Shown: positions 26,793 to 35,420 of the stretch, in pieces
Numbering within the stretch: the first letter of the stretch is position 1
Layout of the letters: each line of letters opens with the position of its first letter
NCBI RefSeq assembly: GCF_002968835.1
Contig: NZ_PKQK01000001.1
Span: 620,001-684,000, forward strand
DNA from: Paenibacillus sp. PCH8
GTDB taxonomy: Bacteria; Bacillota; Bacilli; Paenibacillales; Paenibacillaceae
Reading direction: 5' to 3'
DNA length: 64,000 nucleotides
Position numbers and translations under genes: made by a program
Notes under the pieces: model-generated
What the model was told of the DNA's origin: nothing
Seen by the model: only the letters and a program-made list of their open reading frames with translations
Databases searched by the model: none

Positions 26793-29700
26793 TCACAGCC
26801 ACGTCTCACCCTGAAGCGAGATCAGACCACGTAGCTCATCATCCGACATCTCAGTCAGCCAATTCTCACCTGAACCAACGACCTGCTCGGAGAGTGTCTT
26901 CTTGCTCTCAATCAGCTCATCAATCCGTTCTTCCAGCGTACCCTGACAGATCAGCTTGTGCACCTGCACATTGCGATTCTGCCCGATTCGGAATACCCGG
27001 TCCGTTGCCTGGTTCTCAACCGCCGGATTCCACCACCGATCATAATGAACGACATGACTCGCGCGTGTCAGATTGAGACCCACGCCTCCGGCACGAAGAG
27101 ACAGAACAAACATGGACGGGCCCTCTCCTTTTTGGAACGTTTCCACCATATCGTCCCTTTGCCCCTTCGAAACACCCCCATGCAGGAAATAGGGTTCCTC
27201 CTCATATCGCTGTTTCAGCCTGGACACAAGCAGATCTCCCATAGCAACATACTGGGTGAAAATCAGGGCAGATTCCCCGTTGTCACGGATCGCATCCAGC
27301 AGTTCGAGCAATCGCTCCATCTTGCCGGATGCCTCGGCCTTGCCGTGGTCTTTCCGATTGCTGTCAGCCAGCACCGGATGATCACAGATCTGCTTGAGCT
27401 TGGTCAGAGAGGACAGAACAATCCCCTTACGGGCAATCCCATTTCTGCCATCCAGACCACCCATCAGATCATCGACCACTCGCTGGTACAATACCGTCTG
27501 CTCCGGCGTCAGGGAACAATAGGATTTCAATTCAAGCTTCTCCGGCAGATCCTTACGGATATCCGGATCACTCTTCAGCCTGCGCAGCATAAATGGGGAT
27601 ACCAGGCGATGAAGCTCACGCAAGGATGCCGCATTTTCTTCGGATGGTCCCAGCCCCGTATAACGCTGACGGAACGATGAAGCTGTGCCCAGATACCCCG
27701 GATTGAGGAATTGGAAAATGGACCATAGTTCGCTCAGCCGGTTCTCTACAGGTGTGCCCGTCATCGCAATACGATGAAGTGTAGACAGACGCATTACACT
27801 CTGCGCTTGCTTGGTGCGGTAGTTCTTAATATATTGTGCCTCATCCAGCACAATGGTGGACCAGTGCAACGAAGCCAGATCCGGGCCGTCCCTGCCAGCC
27901 AGATGATATGTCGTCAATACGATGTCATGAGCCTGTGCTTCTGCCTGAAAGGCTTTCCCGTGCAACCGTTGTCCACCATGATGAATGTACAGCGACAGAT
28001 CCGGGGCAAACCGTTTCAGCTCACGCTGCCAGTTGCCGAGCAGCGAAGTAGGACACACAATAAGCGCAGGCAAATGTCCGGGCCGTAGATCACGATGCTC
28101 CTCTGCTCCGAACGGATCGTGCAAGTCGTTCAGCATTTCATTCTCACGGGCTTCCTCTTCGGCTGCCTGGCGTTCTTCGTATTTTCGGTCCAGCAGACAG
28201 GTAATGACCTGAATCGTCTTCCCAAGTCCCATATCGTCCGCCAGACATACGCCGAAGCCCAACTCACGCATGGCGGATAACCACTGGTAGCCCCGCTCCT
28301 GATAAGGTCGCAGTTCACCATGCAATTCTGCCGGAACCTGACGGGGCTCAATACTGCGAAGCACCTGTCCATCGAGCAGGAAAGAGAGCAGACCCTCCGA
28401 TTCCGTACCAAAGACGGAAAGGCCTTTCCATGCAGAATCCTCCCCTTCATCCGCAGCCAGATGCAGCCATTCAGAGAGAGGCATATATTGTTCTTCTTCT
28501 TTTTTCATATAACGCAGGACTTGGCGAATCTCTTTGGTATCCACTTCAATCCATTCCCCGCGGAACATCACATACGGCACTGTAGATTCAGCCAGTGCTG
28601 CGAGTTCCTCTGCGGTAACCGGTTTGCCATCCAGCATGGGCTCCGCCTTGAAAGCAACCAATTGCTCCATACCGAGTGCAGATGTCGCCCCAGGCAACCG
28701 CTCCGTTCCCTGATTCAACATTTGCAGACGCAAGCCCGCACGACGTTTCCCTGCACGACTCCATCTGGAAGGCATCATCACCGTTACGCCTGCTTTCTGC
28801 AAGCGTGGAACGGCATGGGTGAGAAATTCAAAGAACCCCTGCTGCTCCAGCTTGATTCCCTCCGGACAGGCGGTAAGCAGAGCTGTCTCCAGTTCCGGTG
28901 CCAGCTCTGCTGCATGCCCAATCGCCATTAACAACTGCTCTGCCACCGAAGTATACAACACTTTCCCCCGGTCCAGATCACGCTCTGGATGTGCCCAGAT
29001 GGTACGCGCAGGCAACCTCAGACCAGATTCCTGCTCACTGTCCACCCAAAAATGGATTCCCCAGATCGACTCATGTTCACCGAGTGGCGGTTCCAAGCGC
29101 AGCACCAGCTTCAATCGGCCTTCCGCGGGCGCCATTTCTTCTGCTCCCACGACTGGCATCATCGTTCCGCCGACCTCCTGAAGCGTATGAATAAAGGCTG
29201 TCATTTCCTCTGTCGGTCCTTGCACCGTGACCGGACGGAACATCGAGATCAGACTGTTCCACCAGAGCTCGGCTACCGGGGAAGATCCGCGTCGATACGG
29301 TGTACGGTAACGGGACAGCTCACTGTCCATACCTTCCAATTCACTGGTCACTACAGCATGAATCATTCCACTCATGAATGAAAATAATACCGCAGCTCCT
29401 GCTTCTTCACGTGTTTCCGGTACCGATGAAGCATAGGCTCCGGGAGCAGAAAGTCCAATTGGGGGCATCGCTTCGGCGAGATCCCGGAATCGTTCGATGT
29501 CCTCTTCCTGCTGCAAGCGCGGCCGCCACACACCTGTCAACGTCTCTTGCCCGCTTCGCCGCCGTGCGCCGGTCTTCGCTGCGAATTCAGCCGATGGAGC
29601 AATTGCCCCTCGCAGCAACAGCTCCTGTGTGAACTGCGCTGCCTTGATCCAGTAACGCATCTCTTCTCCAACCTGAATTCCGGCTGCATGTAACAAACGA

Positions 29701-29996
29701 TCATCCCATTGCAGCAGCAACCTGAAGGCATCCTTGGGCGAGACCGCCAATCCTTCCAGTGTGCGTCCCAGCAGCTGGCGCCGCTTCGTGTTCTTGGCTT
29801 CTGCCGTGTTCCTCAGCGGGTTCGGCCAGCGCAGCTCCGCAAGACGCAGAGCGGCAGGCTGAAACAGACGACCCCCGTCGTCAAAATTCAGCCTTCTTAC
29901 CACGTGGCTCCATGCATCCACACGTGGTTCCGATGTTTCACCGGAAAAACAAAAAAATACGTCACCAAGCCATACTCCATACAGCGATTGCATCAT
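26793..29996 (-). CDS. SNF2/RapA-type helicase (YwqA-like)
   Basis: A 1067-residue SF2 DNA translocase. The N-terminal ~550 residues are the SNF2-associated region of bacterial members. Catalytic core: ADDMGLGKTIQVI (motif I), VCPTSLLGNWQREL (Ia), VLDEAQYIKN (II, DEAQ), MTGTPVENRLSELWSIF (III), LIFTQYVAMGDLL (IV), LSLRAGGVGLNLTRA (V) and HYDRWWNPAVENQATDRVFRIGQ-type motif VI. It probably remodels or displaces protein-DNA or RNA polymerase complexes; specific role unknown. First gene of an operon with the SWIM protein. Confidence 0.93.
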   Translation of the reverse strand: MMQSLYGVWLGDVFFCFSGETSEPRVDAWSHVVRRLNFDDGGRLFQPAALRLAELRWPNPLRNTAEAKNTKRRQLLGRTLEGLAVSPKDAFRLLLQWDDRLLHAAGIQVGEEMRYWIKAAQFTQELLLRGAIAPSAEFAAKTGARRRSGQETLTGVWRPRLQQEEDIERFRDLAEAMPPIGLSAPGAYASSVPETREEAGAAVLFSFMSGMIHAVVTSELEGMDSELSRYRTPYRRGSSPVAELWWNSLISMFRPVTVQGPTEEMTAFIHTLQEVGGTMMPVVGAEEMAPAEGRLKLVLRLEPPLGEHESIWGIHFWVDSEQESGLRLPARTIWAHPERDLDRGKVLYTSVAEQLLMAIGHAAELAPELETALLTACPEGIKLEQQGFFEFLTHAVPRLQKAGVTVMMPSRWSRAGKRRAGLRLQMLNQGTERLPGATSALGMEQLVAFKAEPMLDGKPVTAEELAALAESTVPYVMFRGEWIEVDTKEIRQVLRYMKKEEEQYMPLSEWLHLAADEGEDSAWKGLSVFGTESEGLLSFLLDGQVLRSIEPRQVPAELHGELRPYQERGYQWLSAMRELGFGVCLADDMGLGKTIQVITCLLDRKYEERQAAEEEARENEMLNDLHDPFGAEEHRDLRPGHLPALIVCPTSLLGNWQRELKRFAPDLSLYIHHGGQRLHGKAFQAEAQAHDIVLTTYHLAGRDGPDLASLHWSTIVLDEAQYIKNYRTKQAQSVMRLSTLHRIAMTGTPVENRLSELWSIFQFLNPGYLGTASSFRQRYTGLGPSEENAASLRELHRLVSPFMLRRLKSDPDIRKDLPEKLELKSYCSLTPEQTVLYQRVVDDLMGGLDGRNGIARKGIVLSSLTKLKQICDHPVLADSNRKDHGKAEASGKMERLLELLDAIRDNGESALIFTQYVAMGDLLVSRLKQRYEEEPYFLHGGVSKGQRDDMVETFQKGEGPSMFVLSLRAGGVGLNLTRASHVVHYDRWWNPAVENQATDRVFRIGQNRNVQVHKLICQGTLEERIDELIESKKTLSEQVVGSGENWLTEMSDDELRGLISLQGETWL

Positions 29997-30197
29997 TAAA
30001 GTCTCCCGTCATCCCTTCGCATTGTTACTCTCCATCATATACGAAAATGATCGGATTTAAAAACCTTTGCGCACAAAAAGTGCTTATTTCTATCGTTAAC
30101 CGCATAAAAAAATGTCCCTTCTCCCAAAAAGCGGATGAGGAACATTGGGGTCATACGTAGGAAAACACTGCATATTAAACGAAATATGGCTCGTTAA

Positions 30198-30644
30198 TTA
30201 CGATGATCTGATCAAGCTGCCCAGCAATACATCCAGGTTCAAAATACCTGCGCGATGATCTTCACAGAACCCGATTTTGTCAAAAATTCCAAGCATGAAA
30301 CGTCGGTGTTCATCTGCTGGTTCCTCGAAACGATCGTAGCTCACAACAGAATCAACCATATCTACGATTAGAGGTACAAACCCACCTTTATAAGGGACAA
30401 CGATAATACGTGTAGATGAGGTATCCTCCTGATCCGGCATGCCGAGCAGAACACGAAGGCTTACGACTGAAACCACTTTACCGTACAACGAAGCAAATCC
30501 TCTGATCTCTGGACTTCCAAATGGAACGGTTGTCACCTGCACCATTCTGATGATTTCATGAACTTCATCAATTCGAAGCGCAAAGATCTGTTCTCCAACC
30601 GAAAAATTAATATATTGCATTTCTTCATCCATAATTGTCCACAT
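30198..30644 (-). CDS. CheW-like chemotaxis/scaffold protein
   Basis: A 148-residue CheW domain (INFSVGEQIFALRIDEVHEII, VPFGSPEIRGFASLYGKVVSVVSLR, RIIVVPYKGGFVPLIVDMVDSV). CheW bridges receptors and CheA. No receptor, CheA or other chemotaxis gene is near, so this is an orphan CheW. The start is uncertain: ATG 30644 is only one base from GAGAGGG, while ATG 30632 is 13 bases away. A good TATAAT lies upstream near 30671-30676. Confidence 0.88.
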   Translation of the reverse strand: MWTIMDEEMQYINFSVGEQIFALRIDEVHEIIRMVQVTTVPFGSPEIRGFASLYGKVVSVVSLRVLLGMPDQEDTSSTRIIVVPYKGGFVPLIVDMVDSVVSYDRFEEPADEHRRFMLGIFDKIGFCEDHRAGILNLDVLLGSLIRSS

Positions 30645-30695
30645 ACCCTCTCATTTTCGTAAAATCAGATCATTATAAAATAATAATTAAACAAA

Positions 30696-30740
30696 ACTAC
30701 AAGAAAAGCACTTTATTTGGCAAAGTGACCTGCTTGTAGT
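30696..30740 (-). terminator. terminator-like hairpin just upstream of the cheW promoter
   Basis: Minus-strand arms ACTACAAG / CTTGTAGT enclosing CACTTT/AAAGTG, followed by TTTGTTT. It may stop read-through from upstream before cheW. The 210 bases between here and 30941 show no gene. Confidence 0.5.
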
Positions 30741-30940
30741 TCGCATTCACCAAGTTACTACAGGCACTTTTGTCCCAATAGTTGTTACCTTGGTGTATCG
30801 GTTATTTTCAATCAAATGTTTAGCTCTCAAATCAATTTTGCCAACTTCAGCAGGCGCTGCATCACAGGCGCCGTCTCTGCTCATTCTGGTTTGTCCATAC
30901 TTCCATTCGCTTTTTTTGCGTGATTAACTAAATTGCGTAG

Positions 30941-30986
30941 AAAAAAGACCAAAAATTCGGCATAAATGCCGCACTTTGGTCTTTTT
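30941..30986. terminator. bidirectional intrinsic terminator
   Basis: Arms AAAAAGACCAAA / TTTGGTCTTTTT with inner CGGCAT/ATGCCG. It ends the aminopeptidase transcript after it has crossed the DnaA-box cluster. Confidence 0.85.
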
Positions 30987-31050
30987 CTTCCGATGAATCA
31001 AGGTTATGTTTCTATGTTTTCAAATTGTTGGATAAAATAAGTGAAATTCC

Positions 31051-31285
31051 TGTGGATAACTTATATTCACGCTCCAAAACAGTCATTAACCACGATGAAA
31101 ACACGTGTTATACCTGATTTGTGGATAAGTTGTGCACATATTGCACACATGCTGTGGATATCTTTATACTTTCATGTGGATATTCACTATTTTGATGTGG
31201 ACATGTTGTGTATTTGTTTGTAAATCTAACGTAAACTCTGAATTACGGATTCAGTTATCCATCACTGTGGACATGTTGTGGACAT
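31051..31285. promoter_or_regulatory. DnaA-box cluster A
   Basis: Seven boxes in one orientation: TGTGGATAA at 31051 and 31120 (perfect complements of TTATCCACA), TGTGGATAT at 31153 and 31175 (8/9), and TGTGGACAT at 31196, 31266 and 31277 (7/9). A weak opposite box is at 31255. Start-to-start distances of 69, 33, 22, 21, 70 and 11 bases are close to multiples of a helical turn. It fills the gap between the aminopeptidase stop codon and its terminator. Confidence 0.75.
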
Positions 31286-31306
31286 GCCCGATTTCCTCCA
31301 CTTTAG

Positions 31307-32254
31307 TTATTCCACCCATTCTCCATGACGCATAATCAACTTGTCGTCGATGTACACATCCGGCTTTTGTACAACGGCATCTATATGCACGCCCGCGGCA
31401 ATCGTCCCGCCGAATGTGTTATTGCTGCCAAAAGCCACATGAATCGTACCATATACCTTCTCATCTTCCAGTACGACACCCGTGATTCGCGCCTTGTTAT
31501 TGGTACCAATCCCGAATTCACCGAGAAAGCGACCATCCCCTTCACCAAGTGTTGCCAGTAAAGCGGACCCATCCGGGCCTTCTGCTGATATCAGTCGTCC
31601 TTCCTTGACTGTTAATAGCATCGGTTCACGAAGCGCACCTATTCCGGCAACGGAACCATCTACAACAATACTGCCTTCGCCCTTGCCCTCTACCGGAGCA
31701 ATATAGGCTTCTCCTGATGGCAGGTTGCCCGACTCACCAGGATTCAAATACATGCCTGTGCTAGGAACACCGTTACGACCCTCGATGGAAAAAGAAAGAC
31801 TGTGCCCCTGTTTCTCGATTCGCACCTGACGACCTGCACTTAATAAGGCGGTCACCTTCTCCGTCAACGCTTTTACTTGCGAATATTCCGCTGTAATCGC
31901 TCCGTTCATGAACATGTCCTCTGTCATGCCTGGCATGGTTGCCACTCGGGTCCCTGAAGCAGCGGCTTTTTTGCGTGCCTGGGTATGTGTTAATGAATAT
32001 TTCGTTACACACACGGCTACATCTGCTCGAATCATGGCCTCTGCAATCGGCGCCGGTGGCTCTTCTCCAGATCTGCTGCGTTCCTCCATGATTAACAGGA
32101 CCGACTCTGCTCCAAGTGCTTTGCCTGCCTCATAGATGGATTCAGCCAGATCCCGTTTCATATCGTCTGCGACAACCACCAGATTCTCTCCGCTGCGCAG
32201 TCCGAGACATTCCGTTAGCACATTTTTACTGATTTCCACACGTTGCTTGCTCAT
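31307..32254 (-). CDS. M29-type leucyl aminopeptidase (aminopeptidase T-like)
   Basis: A 315-residue protein of the thermophilic metalloprotease/aminopeptidase T group. C-terminal metal-ligand region is visible: GEFGIGTNNKARITGVVLEDEKVYGTIHVAFG (in parts: GEFGIGTN and TIHVAFGSNNTFGG) and GVHIDAVVQKPDVYID. The N-terminal half is a Rossmann-like subdomain. It releases N-terminal residues from peptides, by family. ATG at 32254 follows AGGAGAG; a 24-codon longer frame has no ribosome site. Confidence 0.85.
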   Translation of the reverse strand: MSKQRVEISKNVLTECLGLRSGENLVVVADDMKRDLAESIYEAGKALGAESVLLIMEERSRSGEEPPAPIAEAMIRADVAVCVTKYSLTHTQARKKAAASGTRVATMPGMTEDMFMNGAITAEYSQVKALTEKVTALLSAGRQVRIEKQGHSLSFSIEGRNGVPSTGMYLNPGESGNLPSGEAYIAPVEGKGEGSIVVDGSVAGIGALREPMLLTVKEGRLISAEGPDGSALLATLGEGDGRFLGEFGIGTNNKARITGVVLEDEKVYGTIHVAFGSNNTFGGTIAAGVHIDAVVQKPDVYIDDKLIMRHGEWVE

Positions 32255-32371
32255 ACATTCATCTCTCCTGTCTTTGATTCTGTCTTTGCTTCTGCTCATC
32301 ACAACTCGACTTGACCCTTTCGACAAGGGGCACAGGATTCCTGCATATCGAGGATATCGACGAATTCAGCC

Positions 32372-34366
32372 TCATGTTCTGGTATCGGACCATTCAGCAA
32401 GGATGGCAGCCGTTTCCCTGTATTGGAACACCGGAAAGTAATGACCATAAGGTACATCTATCCGCTTCATCTGCGGGTCCATATCCTTGGGGTAGTGATA
32501 TTCCTGATCCTGCTTGGCCCATACGACCAATGTATCCCCGGCATGACGAGGGTTCCCGTTTTTCATCCACGAAGAGGATATAACGCTTCCCCTCTGGCCC
32601 GAGTGAATCCATCGCAACAAGTCAGCATGCGCTCCCGCAATGCGAGGGGACTGGAGATTGGAGCGTATTCTTCTGGCCATCGCATGTTCCATAACGAGGT
32701 TGCCTTCCCTGCCACTGTATGTACTGAACATTCGTGCCCAACTCCTCTCCGATCTGCGACGAAGAAGCGTACGCACGACACCTCTCGGCAAACGAGACAT
32801 CCACGCTAACATATTAGGGTTGGCATTATTAGCGACTGGCTGAAGCAACCCCAGCCGAATATCTGTCCGCCTGCTACGCTTTAGCGCCGCAGCTGCAATC
32901 GCAGCACCTATGGAATGACCCACCAGTTTCAGCGGACCTTTGAACTCATGAAGAGCTGTAACCAGTGCATCAATCTGCCCCTCAAATACTTCATCACCTT
33001 GATGTACAGGAGACCGTCCAAATCCAGCCAGATCAACCATCCACACCGGGTTTCCCGTTAACTCTCGAAGCCTTCTACCCAATGGTAACATCTCATCTGC
33101 AGATTGAAGCAAACCATGCACCATGATCCAAGGCTCCCCCTCACCTTCCCAACCAACCATAGCCATATCCCCACCCCTTGCCCGAATATAATCTGCGGGG
33201 AAATCCTCAGGCAGTGGCGTGTACTGTAGACGATAGTCCAGATCGGCTGTAACGAACGGAAGCTGTTCTCTAATATCCGGCCAGGATTGACCCATGCGTG
33301 TGAATAGTGCCTCCGTCTCTTCCACCGGAAATGACCTGTTGCTTATAAATGCAACCGACTCCGCCGGAACACCACTGATGCGTGTACCGCCTGATCTCAT
33401 CGCCCATTGAATCCATGGTAGTGGCACAGCCCACTTGGGCTTGGGTACATCCAGTTGCTCTGCCAGAAGATGCAGCAGTTCGTTCATATTGGGACTGTCT
33501 TCCTTTCGTGCCAGAAGTGGATATGTTCCTCCCACCGGAGCTGTTTCCTTGGACAGAAAGACAAGAGTCTGTGCAACCACATCATTCTCTACAAGAGGCA
33601 GCCAATACGATGAACCTCCTGGTACAACAGGCATGAGTCGTTTCTGAATCGCCTGAATGAGCAGTCCGATCCCACCTGTTTGCTCCGTTACACCCGTGGG
33701 GCGTGGTCCCACAACTGTACTCGGATTCACAACGGATAATGGATAGTTATGCTGCTCTGCATGCTCGCGAATATGCAGATCGGCCTGAAATTTCATCTCT
33801 TCATAGGCACTTTCCTGATTCCCTGTATGATCGACCTGAAGATAATCCCCCTGTTCGTTCCGCTGTCCGTAGGGGCTCATGAAACCGACCACATGGATAA
33901 AGTGTTTCAGCCCGTGTATACGATGGATTTCTTGTGCCAACTGCCCCACTTCCTTGGCCCCGTTCATAAATATCTGTTCAGCTATCTCTCGTCCCAAGGT
34001 GACGTCCATCGTTCCGCCCGCATGAATAATCACATCTGCTTCCAGAACACGTCCCCGATCCGCTGCAGTCAGTCCCAGACCCGGAATAGACAAGTCACCT
34101 GTAATAAACGTAATTCGGTCGAGATCCTTCACGCCATAAGCCTTCATCACGGCTCTGGCTCGCTGTTCCGAACGAACAAGTAGCAACAACTGGGCATTCT
34201 CATCTGCGAATCGTTTTACTGTCTCCTTGCCGATAAAGCCTGTACCGCCTGTCATGAATATAATATTTGGTCCGGCAAATGTCTTATGGATACGTTGTGT
34301 TATGTTGGTTATGTTTTCGTTGTCTGTGCTTTCTTTGTTTGCAGCATGGCTAGTATGTACGTTCAT
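32372..34366 (-). CDS. two-domain protein: SDR reductase fused to alpha/beta hydrolase
   Basis: A 664-residue fusion. Residues ~30-330: extended short-chain dehydrogenase of the thioester-reductase/NAD_binding_4 type, with TGGTGFIGKE (nucleotide loop), HAGGTMDVT and a YEEMKFQAD region in place of the usual YxxxK (Y-E-E-M-K fits YxxxK). Residues ~400-660: alpha/beta hydrolase with WIMVHGLLQSADEM (oxyanion HG), GHSIGAAIAA (nucleophile elbow GxSxG), VVWAKQDQEY (acid) and YGHYFPVF (His). It may process a lipid or acyl substrate. It follows tetR and its promoter carries the same operator, so the TetR protein probably controls it. Confidence 0.85.
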   Translation of the reverse strand: MNVHTSHAANKESTDNENITNITQRIHKTFAGPNIIFMTGGTGFIGKETVKRFADENAQLLLLVRSEQRARAVMKAYGVKDLDRITFITGDLSIPGLGLTAADRGRVLEADVIIHAGGTMDVTLGREIAEQIFMNGAKEVGQLAQEIHRIHGLKHFIHVVGFMSPYGQRNEQGDYLQVDHTGNQESAYEEMKFQADLHIREHAEQHNYPLSVVNPSTVVGPRPTGVTEQTGGIGLLIQAIQKRLMPVVPGGSSYWLPLVENDVVAQTLVFLSKETAPVGGTYPLLARKEDSPNMNELLHLLAEQLDVPKPKWAVPLPWIQWAMRSGGTRISGVPAESVAFISNRSFPVEETEALFTRMGQSWPDIREQLPFVTADLDYRLQYTPLPEDFPADYIRARGGDMAMVGWEGEGEPWIMVHGLLQSADEMLPLGRRLRELTGNPVWMVDLAGFGRSPVHQGDEVFEGQIDALVTALHEFKGPLKLVGHSIGAAIAAAALKRSRRTDIRLGLLQPVANNANPNMLAWMSRLPRGVVRTLLRRRSERSWARMFSTYSGREGNLVMEHAMARRIRSNLQSPRIAGAHADLLRWIHSGQRGSVISSSWMKNGNPRHAGDTLVVWAKQDQEYHYPKDMDPQMKRIDVPYGHYFPVFQYRETAAILAEWSDTRT

Positions 34367-34384
34367 TTCAATATCGCCCCTATG

Positions 34385-34402
34385 TAGTACTATACAGTAC
34401 TA
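34385..34402. promoter_or_regulatory. TetR operator upstream of the SDR-hydrolase gene
   Basis: TAGTACTATACAGTACTA: seven-base perfect arms with a four-base centre. The minus-strand TATAGT inside it can be the -10 element. The same motif recurs upstream of tetR. Confidence 0.75.
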
Positions 34403-34411
34403 ATTTTATTC

Positions 34412-34436
34412 AAAAAAAGAGCTTCGTTTACCGAAG
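34412..34436 (-). terminator. terminator overlapping the tetR stop codon
   Basis: GCTTCG-GTAAA-CGAAGC followed by TCTTTTTTT; the TAA stop codon of tetR lies in the loop. Confidence 0.8.
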
Positions 34437-35048
34437 CATCTGACAAAATGTACGTGCTGACTGTTCAATAATCCCTGTATCACGTGCAGTCTCCGCAAGC
34501 ACAAGTGAACCCTCCAGTGCTGCAACAAATAACGAAGCAGCTGGCCCTGGATCGATTCCTTTACGGAATTCACCACGATCCAGACCTTGCTGAAACAACT
34601 TTTCCACCATCGGTTGAAGCTCCCGGAAGAACGTTGAAATGCTCTCCTTCACTTCGGGTGCACTAGCCGGAGTCTGCATATAAAGTGTAATGAACGGGCA
34701 GCTTCCTTCGTAATTCCGATCCTCTATACCCGTCGACAGCAAGGCCATAAATGAATAGATGCGTTCCTCCACACCTCGTTCACGTTGACTAAGTAGCAGG
34801 TATAGTGCCGATTCATACTGGGCAATCCAGTACTGAACCACGGCTTGGAGCAACTCCTCCTTGTTCTTGAAGTGATAATAAATATTGGACTTGGATATGC
34901 CACTTACCCTCACAACCTCATCCATGCTGACATAGCTGTACCCGGTTCGCAGAAATAACTGTGCTGCAACTTCAATCGCCTTGGTCCGGTTCACCGGATT
35001 GGAACTCCTGGACTTGGCAGATCCATTGTTCGGTTTTTGATTTATCAT
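34428..35048 (-). CDS. TetR/AcrR family repressor
   Basis: A 206-residue repressor. N-terminal helix-turn-helix: KAIEVAAQLFLRTGYSYVSMDEVVRVSGISKSNIYYHFKNKEEL (shown in parts as FLRTGYSYVSMDEVV and GISKSNIYYHFKNKEE). The C-terminal ligand domain (FRELQPMVEKLFQQGLDRGEF) resembles the TetR_C group of lipid or xenobiotic regulators. No ribosome site is seen and the promoter predicts a transcript starting at the ATG, so translation is probably leaderless. Operators flank it on both promoters. Confidence 0.92.
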   Translation of the reverse strand: MINQKPNNGSAKSRSSNPVNRTKAIEVAAQLFLRTGYSYVSMDEVVRVSGISKSNIYYHFKNKEELLQAVVQYWIAQYESALYLLLSQRERGVEERIYSFMALLSTGIEDRNYEGSCPFITLYMQTPASAPEVKESISTFFRELQPMVEKLFQQGLDRGEFRKGIDPGPAASLFVAALEGSLVLAETARDTGIIEQSARTFCQMLR

Positions 35049-35051
35049 AAA

Positions 35052-35069
35052 TAGAACTATATAGTACTA
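35052..35069. promoter_or_regulatory. TetR operator at the tetR promoter
   Basis: TAGAACTATATAGTACTA, one mismatch from the palindrome at 34385-34402, four bases upstream of the tetR start and covering its -10 element; predicts autorepression. Confidence 0.7.
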
Positions 35070-35084
35070 ATTGTAATAATACAA
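35056..35084 (-). promoter_or_regulatory. tetR promoter, predicted leaderless start
   Basis: TTGTAT (35084-35079), 17-base spacer, TATAGT (35061-35056). The ATG starts seven bases after the -10 hexamer, at the expected transcription start. Confidence 0.55.
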
Positions 35085-35131
35085 GTTATTTTAGCTGACA
35101 ACCTATGCCTTTTTGTAAAAATCACTCATAC

Positions 35132-35358
35132 TTGTCCACATTTAGAGGTCTATATACACAGGATATCCACATCTAGTATTAAGTTCATGTTAAATCGGTC
35201 ATAAGTACATCAAAACACGCTGAAGTTATCCACATCCCAGGAAATTCCCCAAATCCCTTCTCTGACTTTCCAATGGATTGCTCCCTAACATCACGAATAG
35301 GCCAACCAGAATGCAATCTGGCTGACCTATTCGAGTTGAACCTATTTGCTGTGGATAA
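35132..35358. promoter_or_regulatory. DnaA-box cluster B
   Basis: TTGTCCACA at 35132 (8/9), ATATCCACA at 35163 (8/9), TTATCCACA at 35226 (perfect) and, in the opposite orientation, TGTGGATAA at 35350 (perfect). The first three are 31 and 63 bases apart, about 3 and 6 helical turns. The rest of the 372-base gap 35049-35420 holds the tetR promoter and a hairpin at 35294-35333. Confidence 0.65.
35294..35333. terminator. hairpin downstream of the sugar-binding protein gene
   Basis: Arms CGAATAGG and CCTATTCG with inner ACCAGA/TCTGGC. No T tract, so an mRNA 3' stabiliser or weak terminator of the ABC operon. Confidence 0.45.
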
Positions 35359-35420
35359 CCATCTTAGCATTGGGATTTATTCAATCTCCATCTTACGGAT
35401 GGTATGATTTGAAATCGTGT

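Noticed and set aside
25868-26834. Several plus-strand ORFs of 70-300 residues
   Set aside because: They are shadows of the GC-rich SWIM gene on the minus strand; they have Arg/Ala/Pro-rich nonsense sequence and no ribosome sites.
31051-31285. Chromosomal origin (oriC)
   Set aside because: Boxes are present but dnaA, dnaN and an AT-rich unwinding region with DnaA-trios are absent; neighbouring genes are not origin-linked.
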